NCBI RefSeq assembly: GCF_006517275.1
Contig: NZ_CP041191.1
Span: forward strand, 2,103,001 to 2,167,000
Origin: Labrenzia sp. PHM005
GTDB taxonomy: Bacteria; Pseudomonadota; Alphaproteobacteria; Rhizobiales; Stappiaceae
DNA: 64,000 nt
Direction of reading: 5' to 3'
Both the position numbers and the translations under genes were made by a program. Shown piece by piece: positions 18,062 through 27,069 of the stretch. The notes under the pieces were generated by a model. It ran no database searches. It had not been told where the DNA came from and saw only the letters and a program-made list of their open reading frames with translations. Every line of letters starts with the position of its first letter. Within the stretch, counting starts at the first letter, position 1.

Positions 18062-18086
18062 GTGAAATTTTTTGAATAAATTTCAC
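18062..18086. promoter_or_regulatory. Perfect 9-bp inverted repeat, candidate XRE-cupin operator
   Basis: GTGAAATTT (18062-18070) and AAATTTCAC (18078-18086) are perfect inverted copies separated by TTTGAAT. The repeat lies 15 bases before the start of the XRE-cupin gene, inside an AT-rich promoter-like stretch. Such placement is typical of an autoregulatory operator. Binding is inferred. Confidence 0.5.
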
Positions 18087-18101
18087 GGAGCCGGAATTGG
18101 T

Positions 18102-18650
18102 ATGGCTGATCTGGGCGCGGATTTACGCGCACTTCGAAAAACAAAAGGCATTACTCTGACCGAACTTGCAGAACGTCTCGGCAAATCGGTTGGATGGCTC
18201 AGCCAGATCGAGCGCGGCATCTCAAAACTGTCGAGCGAGGATATCGATCGCCTTGCCGATGTGTTTGACGTTGCTCCATCGCTCCTGGACGGCAGGGAAG
18301 GTCCGGACGCTCGGGAAAATGGAATAATTGTCCGGTCGTCTGATCGGCGCATGATTGGCGAGAGGGTGCCGGGGCTGGTCGAGGAACTTCTCTCGCCCGA
18401 TCTCACAGACAGTTTTGAAGTCATCCACTCAACATTTCTTCCAGGCTCAGAACGGGAAGATGCAATCAACAGACCGACCCAGGAACTGGCCTTTCTGGTG
18501 TCCGGAAAACTGAAAATCTGGCTCGAAGATGAGCCATTTCTCATCCGCCAAGGCGACTCCTTTCGGATCCGGGGAGACAAGTATCGCTGGGCAAATCCTT
18601 ATGATGAACCAGCTGTCGCAGTCTGGATCATTTCACCTCCTGTTTATTAA
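18102..18650 (+). CDS. XRE-family regulator with cupin sensor domain
   Basis: A 182-residue regulator: an HTH_3 domain at about residues 5-60 (DLRALRKTKGITLTELAERL, SVGWLSQIERGISKLS) followed by a C-terminal cupin_2 barrel (about 110-180; QELAFLVSGKLKIWLEDE, IRQGDSFRIRGDKYRWANP). Regulators of this type often sense small organic ligands and control neighbouring catabolic genes. ATG 18102 is chosen over TTG 18072, which falls inside the inverted repeat. GGAG is 11 bases upstream. The gene is 24 bases ahead of the first demethylase gene and probably heads that operon. Confidence 0.88.
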   Translation: MADLGADLRALRKTKGITLTELAERLGKSVGWLSQIERGISKLSSEDIDRLADVFDVAPSLLDGREGPDARENGIIVRSSDRRMIGERVPGLVEELLSPDLTDSFEVIHSTFLPGSEREDAINRPTQELAFLVSGKLKIWLEDEPFLIRQGDSFRIRGDKYRWANPYDEPAVAVWIISPPVY

Positions 18651-18674
18651 TCCCTGACTCAACCGGAGCCAGCC

Positions 18675-21122
18675 ATGTCGGAATTTCCTAGCACAGCACG
18701 TGTCGTGATCATCGGGGGAGGGGCTGTCGGTGCCTCGGTTCTCTATCATCTTGGTCTGGCTGGATGGAACGATTGTGTTCTTTTGGAAAAGAACGAGCTG
18801 ACAGCCGGAAGTACCTGGCATGCGGCCGGCAACATTCCGACATTCTCGTCCAGTTGGGCGGTCATGAACATGCAGCGCTATTCCACCGAGCTCTACCGGC
18901 GGCTGGGTGATGAGGTGGACTATCCGATCAACTACCATGTCACGGGATCTGTTCGGCTGGCGCATTCCAAAAACCGGATGATGGAGTTTGAACGGGCCAA
19001 CAGCATGGCCCGGCGGCAGGGCATTGACTCAGCCATGATGTCGCTTGCGGACCTTAAGGACGCTTATCCGTTCCTGGAAACACATGATCTGGAGGGCGCG
19101 TTCTGGGATCCCACTGACGGCGATATGGATCCGGCCCAGCTTACCCAGGCGCTGGCAAAAGGTGCGCGCGCCATGGGGCAGAAGATCCTGCGCTTTACAC
19201 CCGCGACTGGTGTCCGCCGGGAGAACGATGAATGGATCGTAGAGACCGAAAAGGGAGATATCCGCTGCGAGTATGTTGTTAATGCCGCTGGGTATTACGC
19301 GCAGCGTGTTGGTGAATGGTTCAAGCCCTATGGTGGCCGCACTGTGCCAATGATGGTGATGAGCCATCAATATCTCCTGACTGAACAGATGGATGAGCTG
19401 GCCGCCTGGACCAAGGAAAGTGGCAAAAAACTGCCGCTCCTTCGGGATGTGGATTCGTCTTATTATCTGCGCCAGGAAAACACCGGCCTGAACCTCGGGC
19501 CGTATGAGCGAAACTGTAAAGCACATTGGATCACGCCCGATGATCCGATGCCGGATGATTTCAGCTTCCAGCTCTACCCGGACGATCTCGACCGCCTGGA
19601 ATGGTACATAGAAGATGCCATGGCTCGGGTGCCGCTGCTTGGCCAGTCTGGAATTTCAAAGGTTATTAATGGCCCCATCCCATATGCCCCGGACGGCAAT
19701 CCGCTAATCGGTCCGATGCCGGGTGTGAAGAACGCCTTTGAAGCCTGTGTGTTTACCTTCGGGATCGCCCAGGCGGGTGGTGCTGGCAAGATCCTCACCG
19801 AGTGGATCACCGAAGGGGAAACTGAGTGGGACTGTTGGGGACTCGATCCCCGGCGTTACACCGATTACACCGACCACGACTATTGTGTTGCCAAAGGAAT
19901 GGAGATTTATGGCCATGAATACGCAATGCATTATCCGCATTACGAATGGCCGGAAGGGCGGGACAAAAAGCTCTCGCCTGTGCATGAGACCCTGAAAGCT
20001 TCTGGCGCCCAGTTTGGCGCTTACAACGGTTGGGAGCGGGCCAATTGGTTCGCTAAAGAAGGTGACGATACCTCATTGGAGGGTGCCGAGACCTGGATGC
20101 GGAAGGGGCCTTGGTTCGAGCGGGTGCGCGAAGAAGCGCTTGCTGTTCGGGATGGTGTCGGCGTTCTTGATCTACCCGGATTTTCACGTTTCAAATTGTC
20201 CGGGCCGGGAGCTGCAGGTTGGCTGCGAGGACGCATCGCGGGTGGGTTGCCGAAGATTGGCCGCATGACGCTTGCCTACTTCCCGACCTCGAAGGGCCGG
20301 GTTCATACGGAAATGTCGATCATTCGCTACGGTGAAGATGACTTCGTATTGATCACCGCGGCTGCGGCGCAATGGCATGATTTTGAAATCCTTGCCATGC
20401 ACATGCCAGATCATCTCAGCCTCACCGACATCACCTCTGAGCTGTCGACTCTCATTGTCACTGGGCCGAAATCACGGGAGCTTTTCGAAGCGATCGGAAC
20501 CAGTGCCGATCTTAGTTTGCCATGGCTGAGTATTCAAAAAGCACACGTTGCCGGGATCGCATGTGAGCTTTACCGGGTGAGTTTTGCCGGCGAACTTGGA
20601 TGGGAAATCCATGCGCCGCTGGCCGATATTCCTGCGCTTTATGCTGCCGTGACGAAGGCGGGGGCGGCGCCGTTTGGAATGTATGCTCTCAACAGCCTGC
20701 GGATCGAAAAAGGATACCGGGCATGGAAGGGTGATCTCAGCACCGACTACACCTTGCTGGAATCCGGTCTGGACCGGTTCACCAAGCTGGACAAGGAAGA
20801 AGACTTCCCTGGTAAAGCCGCGCTGCTGAATGAAAAGCAACAAGGTTCGAAACAGCGCTTCGTGACACTCAAGGTGGACAGCGACGAGATCGATCCGCCG
20901 TATATGTCGAACATCTGGATGAATGGAAACATTGTGGGCGAGACAACGTCCGCGGCCTACGGTTTCCGGATTGATGCCTGTGTGGCGCTTGGCATGGTTC
21001 GGGAAGATTTGGCCCATCCAGATACCGCTCTTGAGGTTGAAGTCTATGGGCAGCGCGTCGCTGCGACTGTCCAGCCGGATGGTCCGCTTTGGGATCCTCA
21101 AAACCAAAGGCTTAGAGCCTGA
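18675..21122 (+). CDS. FAD-dependent N-methyl amine dehydrogenase / GcvT fusion (DMGDH-like 1)
   Basis: An 815-residue fusion of a DAO-type FAD domain (residues 1-400; VVIIGGGAVGASVLYHLG) and a GcvT-type folate domain (about 430-815). His49 in GSTWHAAGN matches the covalently flavinylated His of dimethylglycine dehydrogenase. Family members oxidise N-methyl groups and pass the C1 unit to tetrahydrofolate. The protein is divergent: after WHAAG it reads NIPTFSSSW, and where relatives have GGIEAD in the folate domain it has GRVHTE, so the conserved Asp is replaced by Glu. The true substrate is unknown. Its neighbours point to an N-methylated taurine or another betaine product. Confidence 0.85.
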   Translation: MSEFPSTARVVIIGGGAVGASVLYHLGLAGWNDCVLLEKNELTAGSTWHAAGNIPTFSSSWAVMNMQRYSTELYRRLGDEVDYPINYHVTGSVRLAHSKNRMMEFERANSMARRQGIDSAMMSLADLKDAYPFLETHDLEGAFWDPTDGDMDPAQLTQALAKGARAMGQKILRFTPATGVRRENDEWIVETEKGDIRCEYVVNAAGYYAQRVGEWFKPYGGRTVPMMVMSHQYLLTEQMDELAAWTKESGKKLPLLRDVDSSYYLRQENTGLNLGPYERNCKAHWITPDDPMPDDFSFQLYPDDLDRLEWYIEDAMARVPLLGQSGISKVINGPIPYAPDGNPLIGPMPGVKNAFEACVFTFGIAQAGGAGKILTEWITEGETEWDCWGLDPRRYTDYTDHDYCVAKGMEIYGHEYAMHYPHYEWPEGRDKKLSPVHETLKASGAQFGAYNGWERANWFAKEGDDTSLEGAETWMRKGPWFERVREEALAVRDGVGVLDLPGFSRFKLSGPGAAGWLRGRIAGGLPKIGRMTLAYFPTSKGRVHTEMSIIRYGEDDFVLITAAAAQWHDFEILAMHMPDHLSLTDITSELSTLIVTGPKSRELFEAIGTSADLSLPWLSIQKAHVAGIACELYRVSFAGELGWEIHAPLADIPALYAAVTKAGAAPFGMYALNSLRIEKGYRAWKGDLSTDYTLLESGLDRFTKLDKEEDFPGKAALLNEKQQGSKQRFVTLKVDSDEIDPPYMSNIWMNGNIVGETTSAAYGFRIDACVALGMVREDLAHPDTALEVEVYGQRVAATVQPDGPLWDPQNQRLRA

Positions 21123-21176
21123 ACGCGCGCCGTCTGACCAAGACACTTTGATCAATTGCTATTTGGACGAGGTCCC

Positions 21177-23618
21177 ATGGCCATTCCTTCAAAAGCCCGT
21201 GTTGTCATTATCGGTGGCGGTGTTATCGGGTGTTCCGTTGCCTACCATCTGGCAAAGCAGGGCTGGAGCGACATCCTTCTTTTAGAGCGTAAACAGCTCA
21301 CAAGCGGCACGACATGGCATGCGGCGGGGCTGATTGCCCAGCTTCGGGCGACCCAGAACATGACCCGCCTCGCCAAATACAGCCAGGAGCTCTACGGCTC
21401 TCTGGAAGAGGAAACCGGTCTGTCGACAGGCTTCCGGCGATGCGGGTCGATCACTATGGCTCTGACGGATGAACGCCGGGAGGAAATCCTCCGTCAGGCC
21501 TCAATGGCGCGGGCTTTTGGTGTTGAAGTCGAGGAGATTTCGCTTTCAGAAGTCAATCAGCGCTATCCGCATGTCAGCACCGATGGAGCCACAGCGGCCG
21601 TCTATCTCCCGCTCGATGGGCAGGGCGATCCAGCCAACATCGCGCTGGCACTTGCCAAAGGCGCCCGGCAAAAAGGTGCCAAGGTTCTTGAGCGGGTCAA
21701 GGTAACCGGGATCGATGTCAAAGACCGCCGTGCCACTGGTGTTTCCTGGGAACACGAGGGTGAAACTGGGTTTGTTGAGGCCGACATGGTCGTCAATTGT
21801 GGCGGCATGTGGGGCCACGAGGTAGGCCGCATGGCCGGGGTCAATGTTCCGCTTCATGCCTGCGAACATTTTTATATCGTCACCGAACAGATTGATGGAT
21901 TGGGGCAACTGCCCGTCCTGCGTGTCCCCGACGAGTGTGCCTACTACAAGGAAGATGCCGGCAAGATGCTGCTTGGGGCGTTCGAACCGAATGCCAAGCC
22001 ATGGGGCATGAACGGTATTCCCGACCGGTTTGAATTCGATCAGCTGCCGGAGGACTTCGATCATTTCGAACCGATCCTGGCAGCCGCTGTCGAGCGCATG
22101 CCGATGCTGGCCGAAGCGGGCATTCACACGTTCTTCAATGGGCCGGAAAGCTTCACGCCGGATGACGCTTATCATCTAGGACTGGCGCCGGAACTGGAAA
22201 ACTTCTGGGTCGCGGCAGGGTTCAATTCCATCGGCATTCAGTCCGCTGGAGGGGCCGGAATGGCGCTGGCCGCCTGGATGGATAGCGGCGAAAAACCGTT
22301 TGATCTCGGTGATGTCGACATTTCCCGCATGCAATCGTTCCAGGGGAACAAGACCTATTTGTTCGAACGGTCCAAGGAAACCTTGGGACTACTTTACGCA
22401 GATCATTTCCCGTACCGTCAAAAAGCGACCGCTCGAGGCATTCGCCGTTCACCGCTTCACGCGCATCTTTTGGAGCAAGGTGCCGTGATGGGGGAACTCT
22501 CCGGTTGGGAACGCGCCAACTGGTATGCAGACCAGGGTCAAGACCCAGCCTATCAATACTCCTGGAAGCGTCAGAATTGGTTTGAAAACAGTGCGCGCGA
22601 GCACATGGCGATCCGGGAAAATGTTGGCATCTACGACATGAGTTCGTTCGGAAAGATCCGAGTTGAAGGACCGGATGCCGAACGTTTCCTGAACCATGTC
22701 TGCGGCGCGGATATGAGCGTGCCAGCTGGCCGGATCGTTTATACTCAAATGCTCAACAGCAAAGGCGGCATCGAGGCGGATGTGACGGTTACACGGCTTA
22801 GCGAGACCGCCTATCTGATGGTCACCCCGGCCGCGACCCGTCTGGCCGATCAGACTTGGTTGCGCCGGCATATAGGCGACCATCAGGTTGTCCTCACCGA
22901 TGTGACCAGCGGTGAAGCCGTTCTGGCGGTTATGGGGCCAAAGTCCCGGGATTTGCTTGGCCGTGTTTCGCCGAATGATTTTTCCAATGGGGTTAATCCG
23001 TTCGGCACCGCTCAAGACATCGAAATTGGTATGGCGCTCGCCCGGGCACACCGGGTCAGCTATGTCGGCGAATTGGGCTGGGAAATCTATGTGCCGACCG
23101 AATTTGCTGCTCATGCGTTCGAAACTCTTCGGGAGGCAGGGCAGGACGACGGGCTGAAACTCTGCGGTCTTCACGCTATGGACAGTTGCCGGATGGAAAA
23201 GGCCTTCCGGCACTTCGGCCATGACATCACCTGCGAAGATCATGTCATTGACGCCGGTCTTGGCTTTGCCGCCAAGACAGCCAAACCGGATTTCATTGGC
23301 CGCGATGCCGTCCTGAAACGCAAGGAAACTGGTCCTAAAAACCGATTGGTTCAGTTCCTGCTGACGGATCCGGAACCCATGCTCTACCACGCGGAGCCGA
23401 TCCTGCGCGACGGCAAAGTCTGCGGCTACTTGTCTTCTGGCGCTTACGCACATGCGTTGGGTGCTGCTGCTGGCCTCGGCTATGTGCCGTGCGAAGGCGA
23501 GAGCGCGGCAGATGTTTTGGCATCTACATACGAAATTGAAGTGGCCGGGCAACGGATTGCTGCTCAGGCGTCCCTCAAACCAATGTACGACCCGCGGTCA
23601 GAGCGGGTGAAAGCATAA
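21177..23618 (+). CDS. FAD-dependent N-methyl amine dehydrogenase / GcvT fusion (DMGDH-like 2)
   Basis: An 813-residue paralogue of the preceding gene with the same FAD plus GcvT architecture, closer to canonical dimethylglycine/sarcosine dehydrogenases. It has VVIIGGGVIGCSVAYHLAK, covalent-FAD His48 in SGTTWHAAGL, EEETGLSTGFRRCGSI, and an intact folate-domain LNSKGGIEADVTVTR. ATG 21177 is chosen over the upstream frame opening at 21156 because GACGAGG lies just before it. It is 54 bases behind the first paralogue. Two such enzymes in series suggest removal of two methyl groups from a dimethyl-amine intermediate, each yielding 5,10-methylene-THF. Confidence 0.88.
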   Translation: MAIPSKARVVIIGGGVIGCSVAYHLAKQGWSDILLLERKQLTSGTTWHAAGLIAQLRATQNMTRLAKYSQELYGSLEEETGLSTGFRRCGSITMALTDERREEILRQASMARAFGVEVEEISLSEVNQRYPHVSTDGATAAVYLPLDGQGDPANIALALAKGARQKGAKVLERVKVTGIDVKDRRATGVSWEHEGETGFVEADMVVNCGGMWGHEVGRMAGVNVPLHACEHFYIVTEQIDGLGQLPVLRVPDECAYYKEDAGKMLLGAFEPNAKPWGMNGIPDRFEFDQLPEDFDHFEPILAAAVERMPMLAEAGIHTFFNGPESFTPDDAYHLGLAPELENFWVAAGFNSIGIQSAGGAGMALAAWMDSGEKPFDLGDVDISRMQSFQGNKTYLFERSKETLGLLYADHFPYRQKATARGIRRSPLHAHLLEQGAVMGELSGWERANWYADQGQDPAYQYSWKRQNWFENSAREHMAIRENVGIYDMSSFGKIRVEGPDAERFLNHVCGADMSVPAGRIVYTQMLNSKGGIEADVTVTRLSETAYLMVTPAATRLADQTWLRRHIGDHQVVLTDVTSGEAVLAVMGPKSRDLLGRVSPNDFSNGVNPFGTAQDIEIGMALARAHRVSYVGELGWEIYVPTEFAAHAFETLREAGQDDGLKLCGLHAMDSCRMEKAFRHFGHDITCEDHVIDAGLGFAAKTAKPDFIGRDAVLKRKETGPKNRLVQFLLTDPEPMLYHAEPILRDGKVCGYLSSGAYAHALGAAAGLGYVPCEGESAADVLASTYEIEVAGQRIAAQASLKPMYDPRSERVKA

Positions 23619-23649
23619 AGCGCAAGTCGATCTTAAGGGAGGAGAGTCG

Positions 23650-25203
23650 ATGGTTCAGGAAGAGATGACACCGGCCCCGCGCCGGTCCGGGCGTTCCGGT
23701 GGACGGGCTGCGCGCAAGGCCTTGCGGGCAGCTCCTCTTGCCGACAACATCCGGCCAATCCGCCCCGGAATGAGCGGTGGGCGTTACAAGCCAATGACTG
23801 ATGCCGGTGTTGAACGCATTCACCAGGCTGCACTCGAAGCATTGGAAGTGATCGGCTTGTCTCAAGCCCCACAATCCGGCATCGATGCGATGACGGCAGC
23901 AGGTGCGGACCTTGGCGATGATGGCCGTCTGCGGTTTCCCCGGGCACTGGTGGAAGACATGCTGGCAAAGGCGGCCCGCAACATAACGCTGCACGGCAGG
24001 GATCCGAAATACGACCTGCACCTCAGCGGATCAAATGTTCATTACGGTACGGGTGGCGCGGCCGTGCATCTGGTCGACCTGGAAACCAACACCTACCGGG
24101 AAACGACCGCGCAAGATCTTTATGACGCTGCCCGCATTGTCCAGAATCTAGACAATGTCCACTTCTTCCAGCGGGCTATGGTCTGCCGGGATGTGACCGA
24201 CAATTTGGAAATGGACCTGAACACGCTTTATGCCTGCTGTTCCGGTACGCAAAAACATATTGGCACGTCCTTTTCAGACCCTTCTTATGTGGCGCCATGC
24301 TTTGAGTTGATCCACGAAATCGCTGGTGGGGAAGATGTTTGGCGAGATCGGCCATTCATCTCCAATTCCAACTGTTTTGTTGTGCCGCCTATGAAGTTTG
24401 CCGAGGAAAGCTGTGTTGCCATGGAACACTGTATCCGTGGCGGCATGCCGGTTCTGCTGCTCAGCGCTGGTCAGGCAGGAGCCACGGCGCCGGCACCGAT
24501 TGCTTCTGCTATTGTTCAGGCCGTGGCTGAATGTTTGGCAGGTGTCGTATATGTCAACAGCATCAAACCGGGGCATCCGGCGATTTTTGGTACCTGGCCG
24601 TTTGTAAGCGATCTGCGCACGGGCGCCATGTCGGGCGGTTCTGCTGAGCAAGCGCTTCTGACTGCAGGCTGTGCCCAAATGCACCGTTTCTACGACCTGC
24701 CTGGTGGTGCTGCGGGTGGTATTTCGGATTCCAAATTGCCGGACATGCAAGCTGGCTGGGAACAGGCCAACAACAATACGCTGGCTGGGCTCTCCGGTCT
24801 GAATATGGTCTATGAGGCCGTCGGCATGCACGCGTCTCTGCTGGGTTTCTGTCTGGAATCGCTGATCCTCGGTGACGATGTACTCGGCCAGTCTTTGAGA
24901 ACTGTGCGGGGCATTGATGTCACCGAGGACAGCACGTCAATCGAGGTCATGAAATCGGTCTGTCTGGAAGGTCCCGGCCACTATCTCGGCAGCGAGCAGA
25001 CTCTGGCGTTGATGCAGACAGAATATGTCTACCCGGCCCTTGGCAACCGCATGAGCCCAAAAGAGTGGGTGGAAGCGGATCGGCCAATCCTTCTGGAAAA
25101 GGCAATCGCACGTAAGAACGAGATCCTAGCAACGGCCCCGAGCCAGATTGCAGAAGACCTTGATCGTGCGATCCGCGACCGCCTGAACATTTACTTCAAC
25201 TAG
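23650..25203 (+). CDS. MttB-family (trimethylamine/betaine) methyltransferase, non-pyrrolysine
   Basis: A 517-residue member of the trimethylamine methyltransferase superfamily (MttB/MtgB), TIM-barrel enzymes that move a methyl group from a quaternary or tertiary amine to a corrinoid protein. Recognisable stretches are GMSGGRYKPMTDAGVERIH, HYGTGGAAVHLVD and GAAGGISDSKLPDMQAG. The frame has no internal amber codon, so it belongs to the pyrrolysine-free branch, whose known members act on betaines. The first 35 residues are basic and low in complexity. No corrinoid (MttC-like) protein is encoded nearby, so the acceptor must lie elsewhere. It is the last gene of the operon. Confidence 0.85.
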   Translation: MVQEEMTPAPRRSGRSGGRAARKALRAAPLADNIRPIRPGMSGGRYKPMTDAGVERIHQAALEALEVIGLSQAPQSGIDAMTAAGADLGDDGRLRFPRALVEDMLAKAARNITLHGRDPKYDLHLSGSNVHYGTGGAAVHLVDLETNTYRETTAQDLYDAARIVQNLDNVHFFQRAMVCRDVTDNLEMDLNTLYACCSGTQKHIGTSFSDPSYVAPCFELIHEIAGGEDVWRDRPFISNSNCFVVPPMKFAEESCVAMEHCIRGGMPVLLLSAGQAGATAPAPIASAIVQAVAECLAGVVYVNSIKPGHPAIFGTWPFVSDLRTGAMSGGSAEQALLTAGCAQMHRFYDLPGGAAGGISDSKLPDMQAGWEQANNNTLAGLSGLNMVYEAVGMHASLLGFCLESLILGDDVLGQSLRTVRGIDVTEDSTSIEVMKSVCLEGPGHYLGSEQTLALMQTEYVYPALGNRMSPKEWVEADRPILLEKAIARKNEILATAPSQIAEDLDRAIRDRLNIYFN

Positions 25204-25210
25204 TAGCTAG

Positions 25211-25239
25211 AACGGCAGCCGGATCAGTCGGCTGCCGTT
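25211..25239. terminator. Perfect 11-bp stem-loop after mttB-like gene
   Basis: AACGGCAGCCG (25211-25221) pairs with CGGCTGCCGTT (25229-25239) around a 7-base loop, starting eight bases after the stop codon. There is no U-tract, so it may protect the 3' end of the message. Confidence 0.5.
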
Positions 25240-25266
25240 GAAAACTTCGATCCTTCCCCTCGACTC

Positions 25267-25294
25267 CCCCGGCCAATGGCCGGGGTCTTTTTTT
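25267..25294 (+). terminator. Strong intrinsic terminator of the demethylation operon
   Basis: CCCCGGCC (25267-25274), loop AAT, GGCCGGGG (25278-25285), then TCTTTTTTT. This is a textbook Rho-independent terminator on the plus strand, placed between the convergent methyltransferase and tpa genes. Confidence 0.9.
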
Positions 25295-25342
25295 GAGGTC
25301 GACAAAACGCCGGGGCGGAGAGGAGTTAGGTTCGCTCTTGCC

Positions 25343-26725
25343 TCAGCCGAAAACCGCAGTCAAAGCTTCATCGATCGTATTTGTGATCTGATCAATGTCG
25401 TCAGCTGTCGCGATCAGGGCAGGTGCCAGGCACAGGGTGTTGTTTAACCCTGGCAATGCCCGGTTTGTCATGCCGATGATCACACCTTGCGCCATACAAT
25501 GCCCGACGACAGCTTGAACTTTGGCTTCATCAGCCGGTTCCTTGCTTTGCCGGTCGGCGACCAGTTCTGCGCCAGCAAACAACCCGCGGCCACGGACATC
25601 GCCGATCACTGCATGTTTGGCTTTTAGGCCTTCCAGATTTTCCATAAGCCGTGCGCCCATGGCGAGGGTGTTGTCGAGCAGACCCTCGTCTTCGATGATA
25701 CGCATGTTTTCAAGTGCCGCCGCAGGTCCAGCTGCACATCCGGCATAGGTCGAAATGTCCCGGAAGTAGCTGAGGGGATCGCCTGAACCATCTTTGAACA
25801 TGTCAAAGACTTCTTCCGTTGTCACTGTGCAGGAGATTGCTGCATACCCGGAGGCAACTCCTTTTGCCATGGTGACGAAATCCGGTTTGATACCAAATTG
25901 CTGATAGCCGAACCAAGTTCCAAGCCGGCCAACACCGCAAACCACTTCATCCAGATGGATCAGGATTTGGTGCCGTTTGCAGATCTCTTGGACGCGCTCC
26001 CAATACCCTTCGGGCGGAACAATGACACCGCCACCGGCCGTCATAGTTTCCAGACAGATCGCACCGATTGTATCCGGTCCTTCGCGCAGGATCACTTCTT
26101 CAATCGCATCGGCAGCTCGCTCGCCGTAGGCGTCCGCACTGTCATATTGATTGCGGTATTCCAAACAATGCGGGACAGGAACAAATCCTGGAGTGAAGGG
26201 GCCATAATGCGCTGAGCGCTCGTCTTGACCACCGGCAGACAAAGCCGTGATGGTCGTACCGTGATAGTCCCGGTCCCGATAAAGGATTTTCGATTTCTTC
26301 CCCCCGTGATGCAGCTGAGAAATCTGCCGCACCATCTTGAAGACTTTTTCGTTCGCCTCTGATCCGGAGTTTGAATAAAATACGCGGCTCATGCCCGGCA
26401 TTTTAGAGATCAACCGTTCGGCAAACAGAGCGCCAGGAACAGAGCCGAGCGTATTTGCAAAGAAGTTCATCGACACAAGCTGGTCACGTACAGCGTCGGC
26501 GATGCTTTCCCGGCCATATCCGACATTCACGGTCCACACACCGCCGGAGACGGCATCAAGGTGTTCTTTGCCGTTCGCATCCCAGACCTTGAGGCCTTTG
26601 CCCTCAACTATGATCCGGGGATCAACGGTTTCAAAGGCTTTGTGCTGAATTAAATGGTGCCAAACGTGTGCCTTATCGGCTGCAATGACATCGGAATTGT
26701 CGTTTTTTGCGAGAACAGCATCCAC
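25343..26725 (-). CDS. tpa: Taurine:pyruvate aminotransferase Tpa
   Basis: A 460-residue class III PLP aminotransferase that converts taurine plus pyruvate to sulfoacetaldehyde plus alanine. Features: DKAHVWHHLIQHKAF near the N terminus, FYSNSGSEANEKVFKM (cofactor phosphate site), LIHLDEVVCGVGRLG (Asp of the PLP pyridine), and the Schiff-base Lys in VTMAKGVASGYA. GTG 26725 is chosen because a perfect GGAGG lies seven bases upstream. The frame stays open to 26908 but lacks such a site. It diverges from tauABC across a region with three CTGG boxes and supplies the substrate of Xsc. Confidence 0.92.
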   Translation of the reverse strand: MDAVLAKNDNSDVIAADKAHVWHHLIQHKAFETVDPRIIVEGKGLKVWDANGKEHLDAVSGGVWTVNVGYGRESIADAVRDQLVSMNFFANTLGSVPGALFAERLISKMPGMSRVFYSNSGSEANEKVFKMVRQISQLHHGGKKSKILYRDRDYHGTTITALSAGGQDERSAHYGPFTPGFVPVPHCLEYRNQYDSADAYGERAADAIEEVILREGPDTIGAICLETMTAGGGVIVPPEGYWERVQEICKRHQILIHLDEVVCGVGRLGTWFGYQQFGIKPDFVTMAKGVASGYAAISCTVTTEEVFDMFKDGSGDPLSYFRDISTYAGCAAGPAAALENMRIIEDEGLLDNTLAMGARLMENLEGLKAKHAVIGDVRGRGLFAGAELVADRQSKEPADEAKVQAVVGHCMAQGVIIGMTNRALPGLNNTLCLAPALIATADDIDQITNTIDEALTAVFG

Positions 26726-27069
26726 GGTAACACCTCCATGGTTTTGGTGGAAATCCATTTGGCCTTCGGCCTTAGCTTTGCGGTTGGCCAGCCGCAAATT
26801 CCTTTGCAGATAAACCATCGCAATGCACAATCTTGCGTCACTGTGCATAGCCACCAACCACGCAATAGGGCCAGTGTGTTGCCAGGTGTAAGTCCAGACT
26901 TGTTCCATTGCTTGCCAGCTGAAATCTCAGCTCATACGCTTTTTCACGGATAAACGGCAGCGGAAGAATTGCCGTGCTCAACAGAACAAGAACCGTGGCA
27001 ATTTCCGGGAATCTGATCTCGAATTTTCAGGAACCTCCCGGTAGGGCAAATAACAGATGGAGTGGAACA
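26726..27069. promoter_or_regulatory. 344-base divergent control region of tpa and tauABC
   Basis: No gene is supported here. Besides the CTGG repeats it contains a perfect inverted repeat, AGCTGA-AATC-TCAGCT (26917-26932), on the tauA side of those boxes, the tpa ribosome site (26733-26737) and the tauA ribosome site just before 27070. Convincing -35/-10 hexamers could not be assigned by eye. Confidence 0.45.
26865..26897 (-). promoter_or_regulatory. Three tandem CTGG direct repeats between tpa and tauA (candidate TauR operator)
   Basis: On the minus strand CTGGACTTAC (26897-26888), CTGGCAACAC (26885-26876) and CTGGCCCTAT (26874-26865) form direct repeats at 12- and 11-base intervals, so all lie on one face of the helix. 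The first differs by one base from the CTGGACTTAA repeat I recall for TauR in Rhodobacter capsulatus. The third matches the xsc box at nine of ten positions. They lie about 140-170 bases upstream of the tpa start and within the shared tauA control region. Confidence 0.55.

Noticed and set aside
22449..23552. 367-codon minus-strand open frame inside the second demethylase gene
   Set aside because: No ribosome site, no recognisable domain, and it lies entirely within a well supported gene on the plus strand.
23650..25203. Pyrrolysine-containing trimethylamine methyltransferase
   Set aside because: The coding frame is open from end to end with no amber codon to decode as pyrrolysine.
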